This document shows, one piece after another, positions 42,784 through 52,618 of a DNA stretch of 64,000 bases; position 1 is the stretch's first letter, and each line of letters begins with the position of its first letter. The stretch is from NCBI GenBank assembly GCA_021153565.1, contig JAJKJU010000006.1:1-64000 (forward strand), in the 5' to 3' direction. A program made the translations under genes and the position numbers. Source of the DNA: Rhizobacter sp. Lineage in GTDB: Bacteria; Pseudomonadota; Gammaproteobacteria; Burkholderiales; Burkholderiaceae_C. The notes under the pieces are model-generated. The model was given only the letters and a program-made list of their open reading frames with translations. It made no database searches and was not told where the DNA came from.

Positions 42784-43454
42784 GGTCCGAGCGCCACGTC
42801 GCGCATGAGGCTGCCATTCATGTCGCCGCCCGAGAATTCGAGCACCAGGCGCACGCCGCTCGGCAAAGCCTGCCGTTGTGTGGGGGCGGGTGCGCTGGCG
42901 CTTCCCGCCGGTTGCCCCGCCTGCTGGTCGCCAGTAGATTGGCAGTTGCTCCAGGAGCCCCAGTAGCAGTACATCTGCCATTGGTTGATCCCCTTGAGCG
43001 TTTTTAACTGCCCGGTTTCCAGGCCCTGGAACTGCTGTGTGCGCATCCAGAGATCCTGCAACTCGCCGTTCGTGACGACGGCAGGGCTCGCCCAACGCAA
43101 CCAGGTGCCGCCTCCGGATGTGCCTTCTGCGGCCGGCTTCAGCGACCAGGTGACGATCTGCAAGCCGCGTTCAGCGCGGCGCGTCATGCGTGCGGTGCTG
43201 CCATCGAAGGTGAGTCCGGGAACGGCAGTCGTCTCCTGGATCGCGGCGAGATCCTGCTCCCATTGGGCGATGACGGTGTTCAGCCGCAGGGTTTGTTCGA
43301 GCCGTGCCTGGCTGAATCCGCGTGCCTTCACGATGCCGTCGACGCCTTGCCACGCCATGACGGCAAGCATCGCCATGATCATCATTGCGACCATCACTTC
43401 TATGAGGGTGAAGCCGCTCGATGCGCTTGCCGTTGAGTGAGGCGTCGTGCTCAT
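42780..43454 (-). CDS. gspJ: Type II secretion minor pseudopilin GspJ
   Basis: SSGFTLIEVMVAMMIMAMLAVMAWQGVDGIVKAR. Confidence 0.92.
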   Translation of the reverse strand: MSTTPHSTASASSGFTLIEVMVAMMIMAMLAVMAWQGVDGIVKARGFSQARLEQTLRLNTVIAQWEQDLAAIQETTAVPGLTFDGSTARMTRRAERGLQIVTWSLKPAAEGTSGGGTWLRWASPAVVTNGELQDLWMRTQQFQGLETGQLKTLKGINQWQMYCYWGSWSNCQSTGDQQAGQPAGSASAPAPTQRQALPSGVRLVLEFSGGDMNGSLMRDVALGP

Positions 43455-43822
43455 TTCCGCATCACCGTCGAGACAGTGAGAATTGGTTGCCCACCATCGG
43501 TGAACATCTGCGCGTCGACGCGGCGGAAGTTGATGTTCGGCGTCGGACGGATGATGAGTTTGCCCTTGTATGTGCGCCCCATCTGCTCACAGGTGAAGTC
43601 GCTGTCGCCAATGGACAGGCCCGGGTGCAGGAGCTTGAGGCTGATCAGCTGGTTGTCGGCGCACCATTGGCCGAAGCTTGCATCGGTCAGCCGCTCTGCG
43701 TTGTAGGCGAGCGAGCCGGCTGCCTTGATGCCGGCGCCGAGGGTGATCGCCACGATGGCGAGGGCAACCAGCACTTCGATGAGCGTGAAACCGCGCGAGG
43801 AGACGGGGTGACGGAGTTTCAT
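43451..43822 (-). CDS. gspI: Type II secretion minor pseudopilin GspI
   Basis: RGFTLIEVLVALAIVAITLGAGIKAAGSLAYNAERL. Confidence 0.92.
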   Translation of the reverse strand: MKLRHPVSSRGFTLIEVLVALAIVAITLGAGIKAAGSLAYNAERLTDASFGQWCADNQLISLKLLHPGLSIGDSDFTCEQMGRTYKGKLIIRPTPNINFRRVDAQMFTDGGQPILTVSTVMRK

Positions 43823-44256
43823 TCGTTCACCACTTCGAATGGGCCGAGTCCATCAGTGACGAGCGTGAGGTGCCGATCTTCCAGGTTCAGCACGATGCGC
43901 TGTGCGCCGATCAGCGGCTCAGGGCCGAGCACCACCGCGCCCCCGCCGACGACTTCTGCCGAAATGCCGGGTGCGAGCCAGTTCTGCGGCATCTCGGCCG
44001 AAAGGGGCAGACCCAGGAAACGGAACTCGCTCGAACCAGCACTTCCATGCGGCTCCCATCGGACCAGGAGGCCCGAGGCGCGCGCTTCGGCGCGGGCCGA
44101 TTCGAGCAGGGCGGCGAGCCGTGCGGCCTCTTGTTCCAGTGCGGTGGCGTTGGGATCGCGGATTGCCAGACTCACAAGGCCCGAGGCCACGGCGATCAAC
44201 GCGAGGACAACGAGCAACTCGATGAGGGTGAAACCGCGGTGCCGTCGAGCGTTCAC
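43819..44256 (-). CDS. gspH: Type II secretion minor pseudopilin GspH (probable GTG start)
   Basis: RGFTLIELLVVLALIAVASGLVSLAIRDP. Confidence 0.88.
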   Translation of the reverse strand: MNARRHRGFTLIELLVVLALIAVASGLVSLAIRDPNATALEQEAARLAALLESARAEARASGLLVRWEPHGSAGSSEFRFLGLPLSAEMPQNWLAPGISAEVVGGGAVVLGPEPLIGAQRIVLNLEDRHLTLVTDGLGPFEVVNE

Positions 44257-44305
44257 GTCAAGACCGTTTCGCGTGGGGCATGGCGACCATCGGCACGAAT
44301 TGCTG

Positions 44306-44740
44306 CTACTGCCAGGAGCCGATGTCGGCGTTCTTGCCTTCGCCGCCCACCACGCCGTCTGCGCCCAGGCTATAGACGTCGATCTCCCCCTTGACGCCTG
44401 GATTTGCATATTGATATGCATGGCCCCAGGGATCGTTGGGTAGTTTGTCGAGGTAGGGCCGCCAATTCGACGGTACCGGGCCGGCAGTGGGCTTGGAGAC
44501 CAGCGCCTGCAGACCTTGTTCGGCTGTCGGGAAGCGCTGGTTGTCGAGCTTGTACATCTTGAGCGACTGCACCAGTGTGTTGATGTCGCTCTTCGCCCCA
44601 GTGACCTTGCCTTCATCGAGACGATCGAGCACGCTGGGCACGATCAGCGCGGACAGCACGCCGATGATGAGCAGAACGACCATCAGTTCGATCAGAGTGA
44701 AACCGCACTGGCGGCGTTGAATTGCAGGCGTTGTTCTCAT
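44306..44740 (-). CDS. gspG: Type II secretion major pseudopilin GspG
   Basis: CGFTLIELMVVLLIIGVLSALIVPSVLDRLDEGKVTGAKSDINTLVQSLKMYKLDNQRFPTAEQGLQALV. Confidence 0.96.
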   Translation of the reverse strand: MRTTPAIQRRQCGFTLIELMVVLLIIGVLSALIVPSVLDRLDEGKVTGAKSDINTLVQSLKMYKLDNQRFPTAEQGLQALVSKPTAGPVPSNWRPYLDKLPNDPWGHAYQYANPGVKGEIDVYSLGADGVVGGEGKNADIGSWQ

Positions 44741-44803
44741 GGTGGCTCGTATCATGTATCGATTTCCGGGTGCGCATTGAGTTAGTTGAATCATAATCGT
44801 CGC

Positions 44804-45445
44804 ATGCCGGCAAGACTGTCCGCTTTTGTCATCTGGGCCATTGTGGCCGCGAGCATCGCCTTTTGGGGCCTTCGGCTCTTTGTAAAGCCGCCCGTGGCGC
44901 CCGCCCACACGCAACTCGCGTCCGACTCCGGCCCCGCCCGCGTCGATCTCACACGGCTGCTCGGTGCGCCGCCGCCCGTGACAGTGGCTTCGGTTCAGGC
45001 GCCGGCCATCAGTTCCCGCTTTCAACTCACCGGTGTGATGGCGCCCAAGGAGGCCGGCCAGCAAGGCATCGCGCTCATTGCGGTGGACGGCAAGATGCCG
45101 CGTCCTTACCGCATCGGGGCGCCGATCGACGGCGAATTGGTGTTGCAGTCGGTCAGTTTGCGCACTGCATCCATCGGGCCGTCGCGCGGTTCGCCAGCTG
45201 TAGTGCTCGAATTGCCGGTGCTGCCGCCGCCTGCGACCGGGGCCTTGCCGCCTGTCGCATCGATGGTGCCGCCCACATCCGGGCCTGTTCCGCCTGTCGT
45301 CGCGGCACCCATGCCGGTGGCCCCTGTGGCTCCGGCGATGCCAGCAGTGGGCGCTCAGGGCCAGCAGCCTCCGCCTGACAGCAGATTTTCTCGAAGCGCA
45401 CGTGGCATGCAGCAACAGCAGACGCAGCCGAGCTTGACCCGGTAA
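44804..45445 (+). CDS. gspC: Type II secretion protein GspC (divergent from gspG)
   Basis: Single TM, HR domain SSRFQLTGVMAPKEAGQQGIALIAVDGKMPRPYRIGAPIDGELVLQSV. Confidence 0.85.
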   Translation: MPARLSAFVIWAIVAASIAFWGLRLFVKPPVAPAHTQLASDSGPARVDLTRLLGAPPPVTVASVQAPAISSRFQLTGVMAPKEAGQQGIALIAVDGKMPRPYRIGAPIDGELVLQSVSLRTASIGPSRGSPAVVLELPVLPPPATGALPPVASMVPPTSGPVPPVVAAPMPVAPVAPAMPAVGAQGQQPPPDSRFSRSARGMQQQQTQPSLTR

Positions 45446-45472
45446 AACGTCACCCAGGCGTCTCGCGCCGAT

Positions 45473-46516
45473 TTAAATGCTCGCCGGCTGAGACGGCCCC
45501 GGATCTTCGCCTTCCGCCACTTCGGTCAGCAAGGCGGCAGCGCTTTTCACAAGAGGCCAGGCGAGTGTGGCTCCTGTGCCGTCCATGCTTTCCATGCCAA
45601 GCTCGAGCAGGGCGGTCGTGTGGAACAGCGACAGTGCGATGTCCAGACCCTGGTGGCTGTGGCTGCGGCAGTAGATGCAGTAGTCGGTGACTGCGGGGGC
45701 GATGCGCGAGGCGACCATCAATGCGGCGCAAGCGGCCATGCCGTCCACGATGACGAGATGCCGCTTGCTGCCGGCAACCAGCATTACCCCGACCATCACC
45801 GCGACTTCGAAGCCGCCGAATGCAGCCAGCACCTCGACCGGGTCCGTGACGTCTTTGTGGCGGCCCTGAGCGCCGAAAAGCACAACCTGGAGATGAGCGA
45901 GGTCATCGGGCTTCATCGCCGGGCCGGCATTGACGAGGTCGCGTACGTTCGCACCGGTGAGTCGCGAGAGCACCAACGCTGAGCTTTCGTTCGACCCGAT
46001 ACCCAGGCCCGCGCAGGCGACCACGTTGCCGGGCAGCGCGTCGCCGATCTCCATGCCCGCGCGAATTGCGGCATGAGCCTGCTCGATGGACATGGCCGAC
46101 ACCACGCGCGAATTGCGCGTGCCGTGGGCGATCTTGCGAGCCAGAAGTCGGGCATGCGGGATCACCGGTTCCGACACGCCGCAGTCCACAACCGACAGCT
46201 CTAGACCCTGGATGCGCGCAAACACCGACACCGGCAACTGCGAAGTGAGCAGGCTGTGAACGATCTTGCCCGTGGACGCACGCCCCGGCGCGCTGATGCC
46301 GTCAACCGCGAGCCCGTGGTCGGCAGCGAACAATGCAAGCTGCGGTGCGCGAAAACGTGGCTTCAGCGTGTTCTGGATCAAGCCCAGCCGAATCGCAAGC
46401 GGCTCGAGTTCGCCCAGGGCGCCGGTCGTTTCACTGCGGCGCTTGAGCTTGTCCGCCAGCGCTTGCTCGAGCGTCGGGTTGGTCGTCGGGGCGATGAGCG
46501 AACGATTGACGGACAT
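45473..46516 (-). CDS. cobT: Nicotinate-nucleotide--dimethylbenzimidazole phosphoribosyltransferase
   Basis: FAADHGLAVDGISAPG; VVACAGLGIGSNESSALVLSRLTG; LELGMESMDGTGATLAWPLVKSAAALL. Confidence 0.93.
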   Translation of the reverse strand: MSVNRSLIAPTTNPTLEQALADKLKRRSETTGALGELEPLAIRLGLIQNTLKPRFRAPQLALFAADHGLAVDGISAPGRASTGKIVHSLLTSQLPVSVFARIQGLELSVVDCGVSEPVIPHARLLARKIAHGTRNSRVVSAMSIEQAHAAIRAGMEIGDALPGNVVACAGLGIGSNESSALVLSRLTGANVRDLVNAGPAMKPDDLAHLQVVLFGAQGRHKDVTDPVEVLAAFGGFEVAVMVGVMLVAGSKRHLVIVDGMAACAALMVASRIAPAVTDYCIYCRSHSHQGLDIALSLFHTTALLELGMESMDGTGATLAWPLVKSAAALLTEVAEGEDPGPSQPASI

Positions 46517-46625
46517 GGGTCGGGTGTTGATCGGGTGAAGCCAGTTGCGCAGCGCCGATTGTGGGGCCGGCGACTTGCTGGGCGCAAACCGCCTCCCCGC
46601 CGTCGGGAGGATATGCAGGGTGACA

Positions 46626-48206
46626 TCAACGCAGGAACAGTCGATACACCGGGTTGTCGGTTTCGTCTTCGCACGGGTAAGCGAGCGTGTCCACGAACTC
46701 GCGGAATGCCTGTTTGTCCTGCTTCGGAACCTGGATGCCAACAAGGATTCGCCCGTAGTCGGCGCCCTGGTTGCGGTAATGGAAGAGGCTGATATTCCAC
46801 TCGGGGTGCATGCTGGACAGGAAGCGCATCAGCGCGCCCGGCCGTTCCGGAAAGATAAAGCGGAACAGGCGCTCGTCGCGTGCCAGTTCGCTTCGACCAC
46901 CGACCATGTGTCGCAAATGCTGCTTGGCAAGCTCATCGTGCGTGAGGTCGATGGCGGGGAAGCCATGGCGCTCGAAATTGCGGGCGATCTTGTTCGACTC
47001 GCCGCGGTTGGAGGTCGCAATGCCCACGAACACGTGCGCCTGCTTGTCGTCGGAGATGCGATAGTTGAATTCGGTGACCGATCGCGGGCCGATCAATTCG
47101 CAAAAGTGCCTGAAGCTGCCGCGCTCTTCGGGAATGGTGACTGCGAACAATGCTTCACGCTCTTCACCGACTTCGGCGCGTTCCGCGACGAACCTCAGCC
47201 GATCGAAGTTCATGTTCGCGCCGCAGGTGATGGCCACGAAGGTCTTTCCCTTGAGCTTGTGCTGCTCCACGTATTGTTTGATAGCGGCCACGCCGAGCGC
47301 GCCGGCGGGCTCGAGAATGCTCCGCGTGTCCTGGAAGACGTCCTTGATGGCGGCACAGACTGCGTCGGTGTCGACGACCACGAAGTCGTCAACGAGCTTG
47401 CGCGTGAGGCGAAAGGTCTCTTCACCGACCGTCTTCACTGCCGTCCCGTCGGAGAACAGTCCCACATCCGCGAGCGTGATGCGCTTGCCCGCCTTGACCG
47501 ACCGAACCATGGCGTCCGAATCACTGGTCTGCACGCCGATGACCTTGATCTCCGGGCGCACCGCCTTGATGTAGGCCGCGACCCCCGAGATCAATCCGCC
47601 GCCGCCGATGGCCACGAAGACTGCATCCAGCGGGCCCTGGTGCTGGCGCAGGATTTCCATCGCGATCGTGCCCTGACCGGCGATCACGTCCGGGTCGTCG
47701 AAAGGGTGCACGAAGGTCAGGCCGTGCTCGTGCTCGAGTTCGAGAGCGTGGAGATATGCATCCGAGTAGCTGTCACCGTGAAGCACGACATCACCGCCGA
47801 AGGAGCGGACGGCATCGATCTTCAGTCGTGGGGTCGTCACTGGCATGACGATCATTGCCTTGCAGCCGAGGCGTTTCGCGCCCAGCGCCACGCCTTGGGC
47901 ATGGTTGCCGGCAGAGGCGCAAATGACGCCGCGTGCGAGCTGCTCGGCCGACAGGTGGGCCATCTTGTTGTAGGCGCCGCGCAGCTTGAAGCTGAACACG
48001 GGTTGGCTGTCCTCGCGCTTGAGCAGCACGTGATTCGACACTCGCTTGGAGAGGCTGCGCGCGGGTTCCAGCGGGGTCTCGATGGCCACGTCGTAGACAC
48101 GGGCGGTGAGAATCTTCTGAAGGTAGGCGCCCAGGGGGAGCGGCGTGGATATTCCGGCGTCCCTGCGCTTCTTCGCGCTCTTCGAGGCGCCTTTCGCGGC
48201 GATCAT
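46626..48206 (-). CDS. ilvA: Threonine ammonia-lyase, biosynthetic
   Basis: LLKREDSQPVFSFKLRGAYNKM; ASAGNHAQGVALGAKRLG; C-terminal regulatory ACT-like region. Confidence 0.96.
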   Translation of the reverse strand: MIAAKGASKSAKKRRDAGISTPLPLGAYLQKILTARVYDVAIETPLEPARSLSKRVSNHVLLKREDSQPVFSFKLRGAYNKMAHLSAEQLARGVICASAGNHAQGVALGAKRLGCKAMIVMPVTTPRLKIDAVRSFGGDVVLHGDSYSDAYLHALELEHEHGLTFVHPFDDPDVIAGQGTIAMEILRQHQGPLDAVFVAIGGGGLISGVAAYIKAVRPEIKVIGVQTSDSDAMVRSVKAGKRITLADVGLFSDGTAVKTVGEETFRLTRKLVDDFVVVDTDAVCAAIKDVFQDTRSILEPAGALGVAAIKQYVEQHKLKGKTFVAITCGANMNFDRLRFVAERAEVGEEREALFAVTIPEERGSFRHFCELIGPRSVTEFNYRISDDKQAHVFVGIATSNRGESNKIARNFERHGFPAIDLTHDELAKQHLRHMVGGRSELARDERLFRFIFPERPGALMRFLSSMHPEWNISLFHYRNQGADYGRILVGIQVPKQDKQAFREFVDTLAYPCEDETDNPVYRLFLR

Positions 48207-48297
48207 CTGTGTCTCCTGAGTTGCAATCCTCGCGAGCGCGGGATGATACGTGAGGGGGCTTTCCAAGCTGTCTTGTTCGCTTTTCCCCGCACCAAAG

Positions 48298-48385
48298 AAA
48301 AAAGCCCGAGGTCTTGCAACCTCGGGCTGAATCCACCAAGAGGAGGTGGAGGAGACAATCGGTTGGCCCTCAAAAACCGCCAATG
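48298..48385 (-). ncRNA. Putative sRNA or ilvA leader attenuator with UCCUCUU-loop hairpin and intrinsic terminator
   Basis: Minus strand: hairpin UCCACC-UCCUCUU-GGUGGA (48332-48350); terminator gcccgagg-ttgcaaga-cctcgggc-TTTTTT (48304-48327). Confidence 0.5.
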
Positions 48386-48391
48386 AGAATC

Positions 48392-48420
48392 AGTGTAGTC
48401 GCTCATTTGCTGCACTGCAA
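48392..48420 (-). promoter_or_regulatory. Sigma70-like promoter TTGCAG-17-TACACT for the putative sRNA/ilvA leader
   Basis: Minus-strand -35 at 48415-48420, -10 at 48392-48397. Confidence 0.5.
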
Positions 48421-48543
48421 TATCAAATGCGGAAATCCAGTAGATACGCGACGTAAGTGTGACCCGTTGCACAATCCCGCCTGTCTCGGAATCGAGTCGC
48501 CCCGTCCTGCGCTTCGCGCATAAGAACGCCACAGGAATTACTC

Positions 48544-48966
48544 ATGGAATGCACAGTCAATTGGTTGCCTGCCTCAGGCATGGGGTTGGTCGCCGAAACC
48601 GGCAGCGGTCACGTACTGATGATGGACGGCGCGCCCGATGGTGGTGGGCGAAATCTTGCGCCGCGTCCCATGGAGACCGTGCTCGCAGGGACGGCGGGGT
48701 GCACCGCCTATGACGTGGTGCTAATCCTCAAGCGTGGCCGTCACGAGGTTTCCGGGTGTCAGGTGAAGGTGACATCAGAACGGGCGACTGCCGATCCGAA
48801 GGTGTTTACGAGGATTCACATGCATTTCATCGTGAGCGGCAAGGCGCTCGCCGATGCAGCGGTGGCGCGGGCAATTCAAATGTCGCATGAGAAGTACTGC
48901 TCCGCGAGCATCATGCTCGGCAAGACCGCGGAGATCACGACGTCGTTCCAGATCGAGGCGGCTTGA
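48544..48966 (+). CDS. OsmC family protein
   Basis: GGGRNLAPRPMETVLAGTAGCTAYDVVLILKRGRHEVSG; KYCSASIMLGKTAEI. Confidence 0.92.
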   Translation: MECTVNWLPASGMGLVAETGSGHVLMMDGAPDGGGRNLAPRPMETVLAGTAGCTAYDVVLILKRGRHEVSGCQVKVTSERATADPKVFTRIHMHFIVSGKALADAAVARAIQMSHEKYCSASIMLGKTAEITTSFQIEAA

Positions 48967-48984
48967 TCAGCGCTCGCGACGATT

Positions 48985-49608
48985 TCAGATGTGGTACGCA
49001 GTCGTAGTCATTACTTTCGCGGCGGCGCGCATCACCCATTTCACAGGCGCTGGCAACTCGACAGCGCCCGCTTGTTCTGCGCTCAGCGCGTGGCGTGCCT
49101 CGTCTTCTTTCATCTGCCGCACGATGGCTTGTGATCTCAGATCGGCTGCAGGCAGCGCGTCGAGGTGGCTCTCCAGGTGTTGTTCGACTTGGCGTTCCGT
49201 CTCGACGACGAAACCTAGGCTCATCGCGTCGCCTACGCGACCGGCAATGAGGCCGATGCCGAATGCGCTCGCGTACCACAGCGGATTCAATGCACTCACA
49301 CGCGAGCCGAGTTCATCGAGGCGCTGTTGTGTCCATGCAAGGTGGTCGGTCTCTTCGCACGCTGCATGTTCGAAATGCTTCCGAAGCTTCGGATCGCGCG
49401 TGCTGAGCGCTTGCGCCTGATAGAGCGCCTGGGCGCAAACTTCGCCGACGTGATTGACGCGCATCAGGCCAGCTGCGCGCTTGCGATCTGCGTCTGCCAG
49501 TGATTCGCTCTGCAGGCACGCTTCCGCAGGATTTGGTCGAGACGCGTGACGCGTCCCCGCGAGTGTTCGCAATGCGTTGTCCGCGGCGACGAGCATGTGA
49601 TCAAGCAT
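48985..49608 (-). CDS. coq7: 2-polyprenyl-3-methyl-6-methoxy-1,4-benzoquinone monooxygenase
   Basis: [41 protein letters not shown]. Confidence 0.94.
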   Translation of the reverse strand: MLDHMLVAADNALRTLAGTRHASRPNPAEACLQSESLADADRKRAAGLMRVNHVGEVCAQALYQAQALSTRDPKLRKHFEHAACEETDHLAWTQQRLDELGSRVSALNPLWYASAFGIGLIAGRVGDAMSLGFVVETERQVEQHLESHLDALPAADLRSQAIVRQMKEDEARHALSAEQAGAVELPAPVKWVMRAAAKVMTTTAYHI

Positions 49609-49900
49609 GTTTTCGAATAGTCCGATGATGGATTGTCAGGATAGCGCAGCAAGCCTTTTCAACCTCTCGATTGAATGGGGTCTGCATGCTCGATCCGATC
49701 GCAACTGTCGCGATAAAGCTCGCTTCAATGCTCGTTGTGCACAGACAACATAAAGGCCTTATTCAAAGGCCGAATCCTTTGCAATGGGAAGGTCGTCTGT
49801 TGCAATACGCCCAACTTCCGCTGAGGGGGTTTGGCCTGATCAGCCCTCGAGGCAGGGTGCACGCATCGGGACCTCTTGTTTAACCTAGGAGATAGTCGCA

Positions 49901-50962
49901 ATGAAAAAATCTCTGCTCGCTCTCGCAGTTCTGGGCGCGTTCGCTGGTGCCGCATCGGCCCAATCGTCGGTCACCATTTACGGTTCGCTGGATTTGGCCG
50001 TGCAGAAGGGCAACGGCGGCACGGCTGCCAACAATGGTGCCCTGGGCACATCCAAGGCTTGGCAGGAGAGGCAGTCGAACGCCTCGCGCCTCGGCTTCCG
50101 CGGCAATGAAGATTTGGGCGGCGGTCTTTCGGCTCAATTCCAAATTGAACATCGCTTCACTCCGGACGACGGCGCTGCGGCCACGAATGCACCGTTCTGG
50201 CAGGGTCGTTCGTACGTCCAACTGTCAAGCGCTACGCTGGGTCGCGTCTACCTGGGCCGTGAATACACGCCTGCCTTCTGGGTCCAGAACAAGTCCGATC
50301 CGTTCGGCAATGACGGTGTGGCTCAATTCGGCGCTTCGTTTAGCTGGGCTGGTTTCGCCACTCCGTCGACTGTCGTTACCAACAGCGCGACCACCTCGAA
50401 CACTCGCGCCTCAAACACCGTGGGCTACAAGTCGCCCAACCTCAGCGGATTGACCGTTAATGCAGCGGTGGGCCTCGGCGAAGCCGCTGTTGCACGTGAC
50501 ACCGGCTTCAATGTCGAATATGCCGCGGGCCCGATCTACGCTGCGATGGCTTACGAAAAGCTCAACGGCGGCTCCGCAGAAGATGGCAACTCTTTGATCA
50601 ACCTTGCGTTGCACTACGACCTCGGCATGGTCAAGCCGATGCTGTACTACGCACGAGCCAAGCTGAACGTCGGCACGGCAACCCCGACAACCAACAAGAT
50701 GCTCATGATCGGTGCTCTGGCTCCCATCGGTAGCGGGAAATTGAAGGTCGCTTACGGTCGCGAGACGATTGGTGCGGTTGCCCCTGACACCAAGGGCAAC
50801 ATTTCGAAGTTTGGCCTTGGTTACGACTATCCTCTGAGCAAGCGGACCAATGTTTACGCCGACGTCGGGTTTGGTCGTCAAGGCGACGATGTGACGGCGG
50901 GTGTCGTCAAAAGCTACACCAATAACACTGCTTACGCCGTCGGCCTCAAGCACACGTTCTAA
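49901..50962 (+). CDS. Gram-negative porin
   Basis: MKKSLLALAVLGAFAGAASAQSSVTIYGSLDLAVQ; LGFRGNEDLGGGLSAQFQIEHRF; C-terminal F. Confidence 0.95.
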   Translation: MKKSLLALAVLGAFAGAASAQSSVTIYGSLDLAVQKGNGGTAANNGALGTSKAWQERQSNASRLGFRGNEDLGGGLSAQFQIEHRFTPDDGAAATNAPFWQGRSYVQLSSATLGRVYLGREYTPAFWVQNKSDPFGNDGVAQFGASFSWAGFATPSTVVTNSATTSNTRASNTVGYKSPNLSGLTVNAAVGLGEAAVARDTGFNVEYAAGPIYAAMAYEKLNGGSAEDGNSLINLALHYDLGMVKPMLYYARAKLNVGTATPTTNKMLMIGALAPIGSGKLKVAYGRETIGAVAPDTKGNISKFGLGYDYPLSKRTNVYADVGFGRQGDDVTAGVVKSYTNNTAYAVGLKHTF

Positions 50963-50990
50963 TTCAAGACTCAATCAACGGTTAGCGAAG

Positions 50991-51015
50991 AGAGGTCGCC
51001 TTTGGGGCGGCCTCT
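50991..51015 (+). terminator. Porin intrinsic terminator
   Basis: agaggtcgcc-tttgg-ggcggcctct followed by tcttttt. Confidence 0.8.
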
Positions 51016-51125
51016 TCTTTTTGGGGGCGCGTCGGTGCGCTGCGTGAGGGAATTGAGCTGGCCACCTCGCGCGCGAGCAACCGACAGGATTGCCCCATAT
51101 CACTAAAAGAATCGGAGGGACATCA

Positions 51126-52358
51126 ATGAAGGAAATGATCGCAGTAGCCGCCCTGGTGGTGGCTTCTCCCGCAGCGCTGGCGCAAAGCAGCGCCCAGGTC
51201 TATGGCATCGTCGACGCTGGTGTCAGCCGGACAACAGGCATATCCGGTGGAACCAAAACTCTTCTCGTCAGCGGCATCATGGAAGGTTCGCGTCTGGGCT
51301 TCAAAGGCAACGAAGACCTCGGTGGTGGTTACCGCGCTTTGTTTACGATGGAGCATCGCTTCGAGGCCGACACGGGTGGCATTTCTAACCGTCCGGAATC
51401 CGGCACACAGATGCCCGACAGGCTCTCCCAGGCAACGCTGTTGGGTCTGCCCGGTGCGTTGCAGCCCGTCGTCAACAGCGTTTCCGCGACGCTTGGCAAC
51501 TCGATCGGCGTCAACCTGGCCGGGAACATGTGGGACCGTCAGGTGTACGTCGGGCTCGTGACGCCGTTCGGCGGCGTGCTTGCGGGGCGGCAGTACACGC
51601 CAGCCTATGAAATGGCAGCCACGTTCGACACCCTCGGTGCCCAGTCGAGCCTGTCGACCGGCCAAGTCTCATCATTTCCGCCTTCCATTGACATCCGCGT
51701 GAGCAATGCACTGGTCTACCGGATTCAGCAGGGTCCGGTGTCGGGCGCGTTGATGTACGCGCTTGGCGAAGGCAGCGCTACGACAGGCAGTCTGATCGGT
51801 GTCAACGGCATGTACAAGACCGATGCGTTTTCATTTGGAGTGGGCTACAACACGCGCAACAACGAGCTGGCCAAGAAGTCGCTGACGTCATTGGTCATCG
51901 GCGCGTCGGCGAGCGTCGGGCCGGGCACTGTTGTCGCGGAAGTTGCGTCCGTGAAGGACGACAATCCGACAGGCCTGTCTTCCATCGCCGCCGCATTGAC
52001 GCCGGTGGTTGGGGCGCCCACGGCGGGTGTTGTGCAGAACGCCTATGTGGAGGGTCTCAAGCAGGACGCCCGGCTCATGCACATAGGCTACCGGCTCACC
52101 ACCGGACCGAATACGTTCTATGTCGCCTACACCGCCTGGAACGATCGTCGTCCGAACAATGCGGATGTCGCGACTTATGGCGGCGTCTACACCTACTCGT
52201 TGTCGAAGCGGACGGACCTGAACCTCGTCATGACGCATTTCAACAACAAGAACCTCGCGCAGTCGGCCCCAGGTCAGGCGGGCTTCCTCGGCGGCGTGAC
52301 GGCAAGTGCAGGGACCGATTCCAACAACGTGGCAGTCGGCATTCGTCACCGCTTTTGA
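51126..52358 (+). CDS. Gram-negative porin (second, divergent paralogue)
   Basis: MKEMIAVAALVVASPAALAQSSAQVYGIVDAGVSR; LGFKGNEDLGGGYRALFTMEHRF; C-terminal VGIRHRF. Confidence 0.94.
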   Translation: MKEMIAVAALVVASPAALAQSSAQVYGIVDAGVSRTTGISGGTKTLLVSGIMEGSRLGFKGNEDLGGGYRALFTMEHRFEADTGGISNRPESGTQMPDRLSQATLLGLPGALQPVVNSVSATLGNSIGVNLAGNMWDRQVYVGLVTPFGGVLAGRQYTPAYEMAATFDTLGAQSSLSTGQVSSFPPSIDIRVSNALVYRIQQGPVSGALMYALGEGSATTGSLIGVNGMYKTDAFSFGVGYNTRNNELAKKSLTSLVIGASASVGPGTVVAEVASVKDDNPTGLSSIAAALTPVVGAPTAGVVQNAYVEGLKQDARLMHIGYRLTTGPNTFYVAYTAWNDRRPNNADVATYGGVYTYSLSKRTDLNLVMTHFNNKNLAQSAPGQAGFLGGVTASAGTDSNNVAVGIRHRF

Positions 52359-52406
52359 GCGGCATCGAGCGCAGTCCAAATTCACGACTTCTCCGAGTTT
52401 TGCTTC

Positions 52407-52432
52407 AAGGCCGCCTTCGGGTGGCCTTTTTC
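52407..52432 (+). terminator. Second porin intrinsic terminator
   Basis: aaggccgcc-ttcg-ggtggccttttt. Confidence 0.8.
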
Positions 52433-52618
52433 TTGGGGCTCGAGCAGAAGCGTGCTCCGCGTCTTCGATTTGCGCCGATGACCCTGTTCTGGCATTTCCC
52501 TTTGACGGGTGGTGCCCGTTTTTCTCAGATAGTTGCCACTCTATCTGACCCATCCCTCGTTTGAATTCAGTCGTCGGCAGCCCGATGGCTGCCATGCACC
52601 AGCCTCTACCCATGCCTC

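Noticed and set aside
44741-44803. 63-bp gspG/gspC divergent gap as a special regulatory element
   Set aside because: Short divergent promoter with no clear dyad; divergent gspC is plausible normal organisation
48301-48330. Hairpin considered as terminator of a plus-strand gene
   Set aside because: U-tract is on the minus-strand side and no plus-strand gene ends here; reinterpreted as sRNA/ilvA-leader terminator
46545-48386. 613-aa ORF on the + strand opposite ilvA
   Set aside because: Shadow ORF of a high-GC gene; translation has no recognisable domain and the minus strand encodes a clear IlvA
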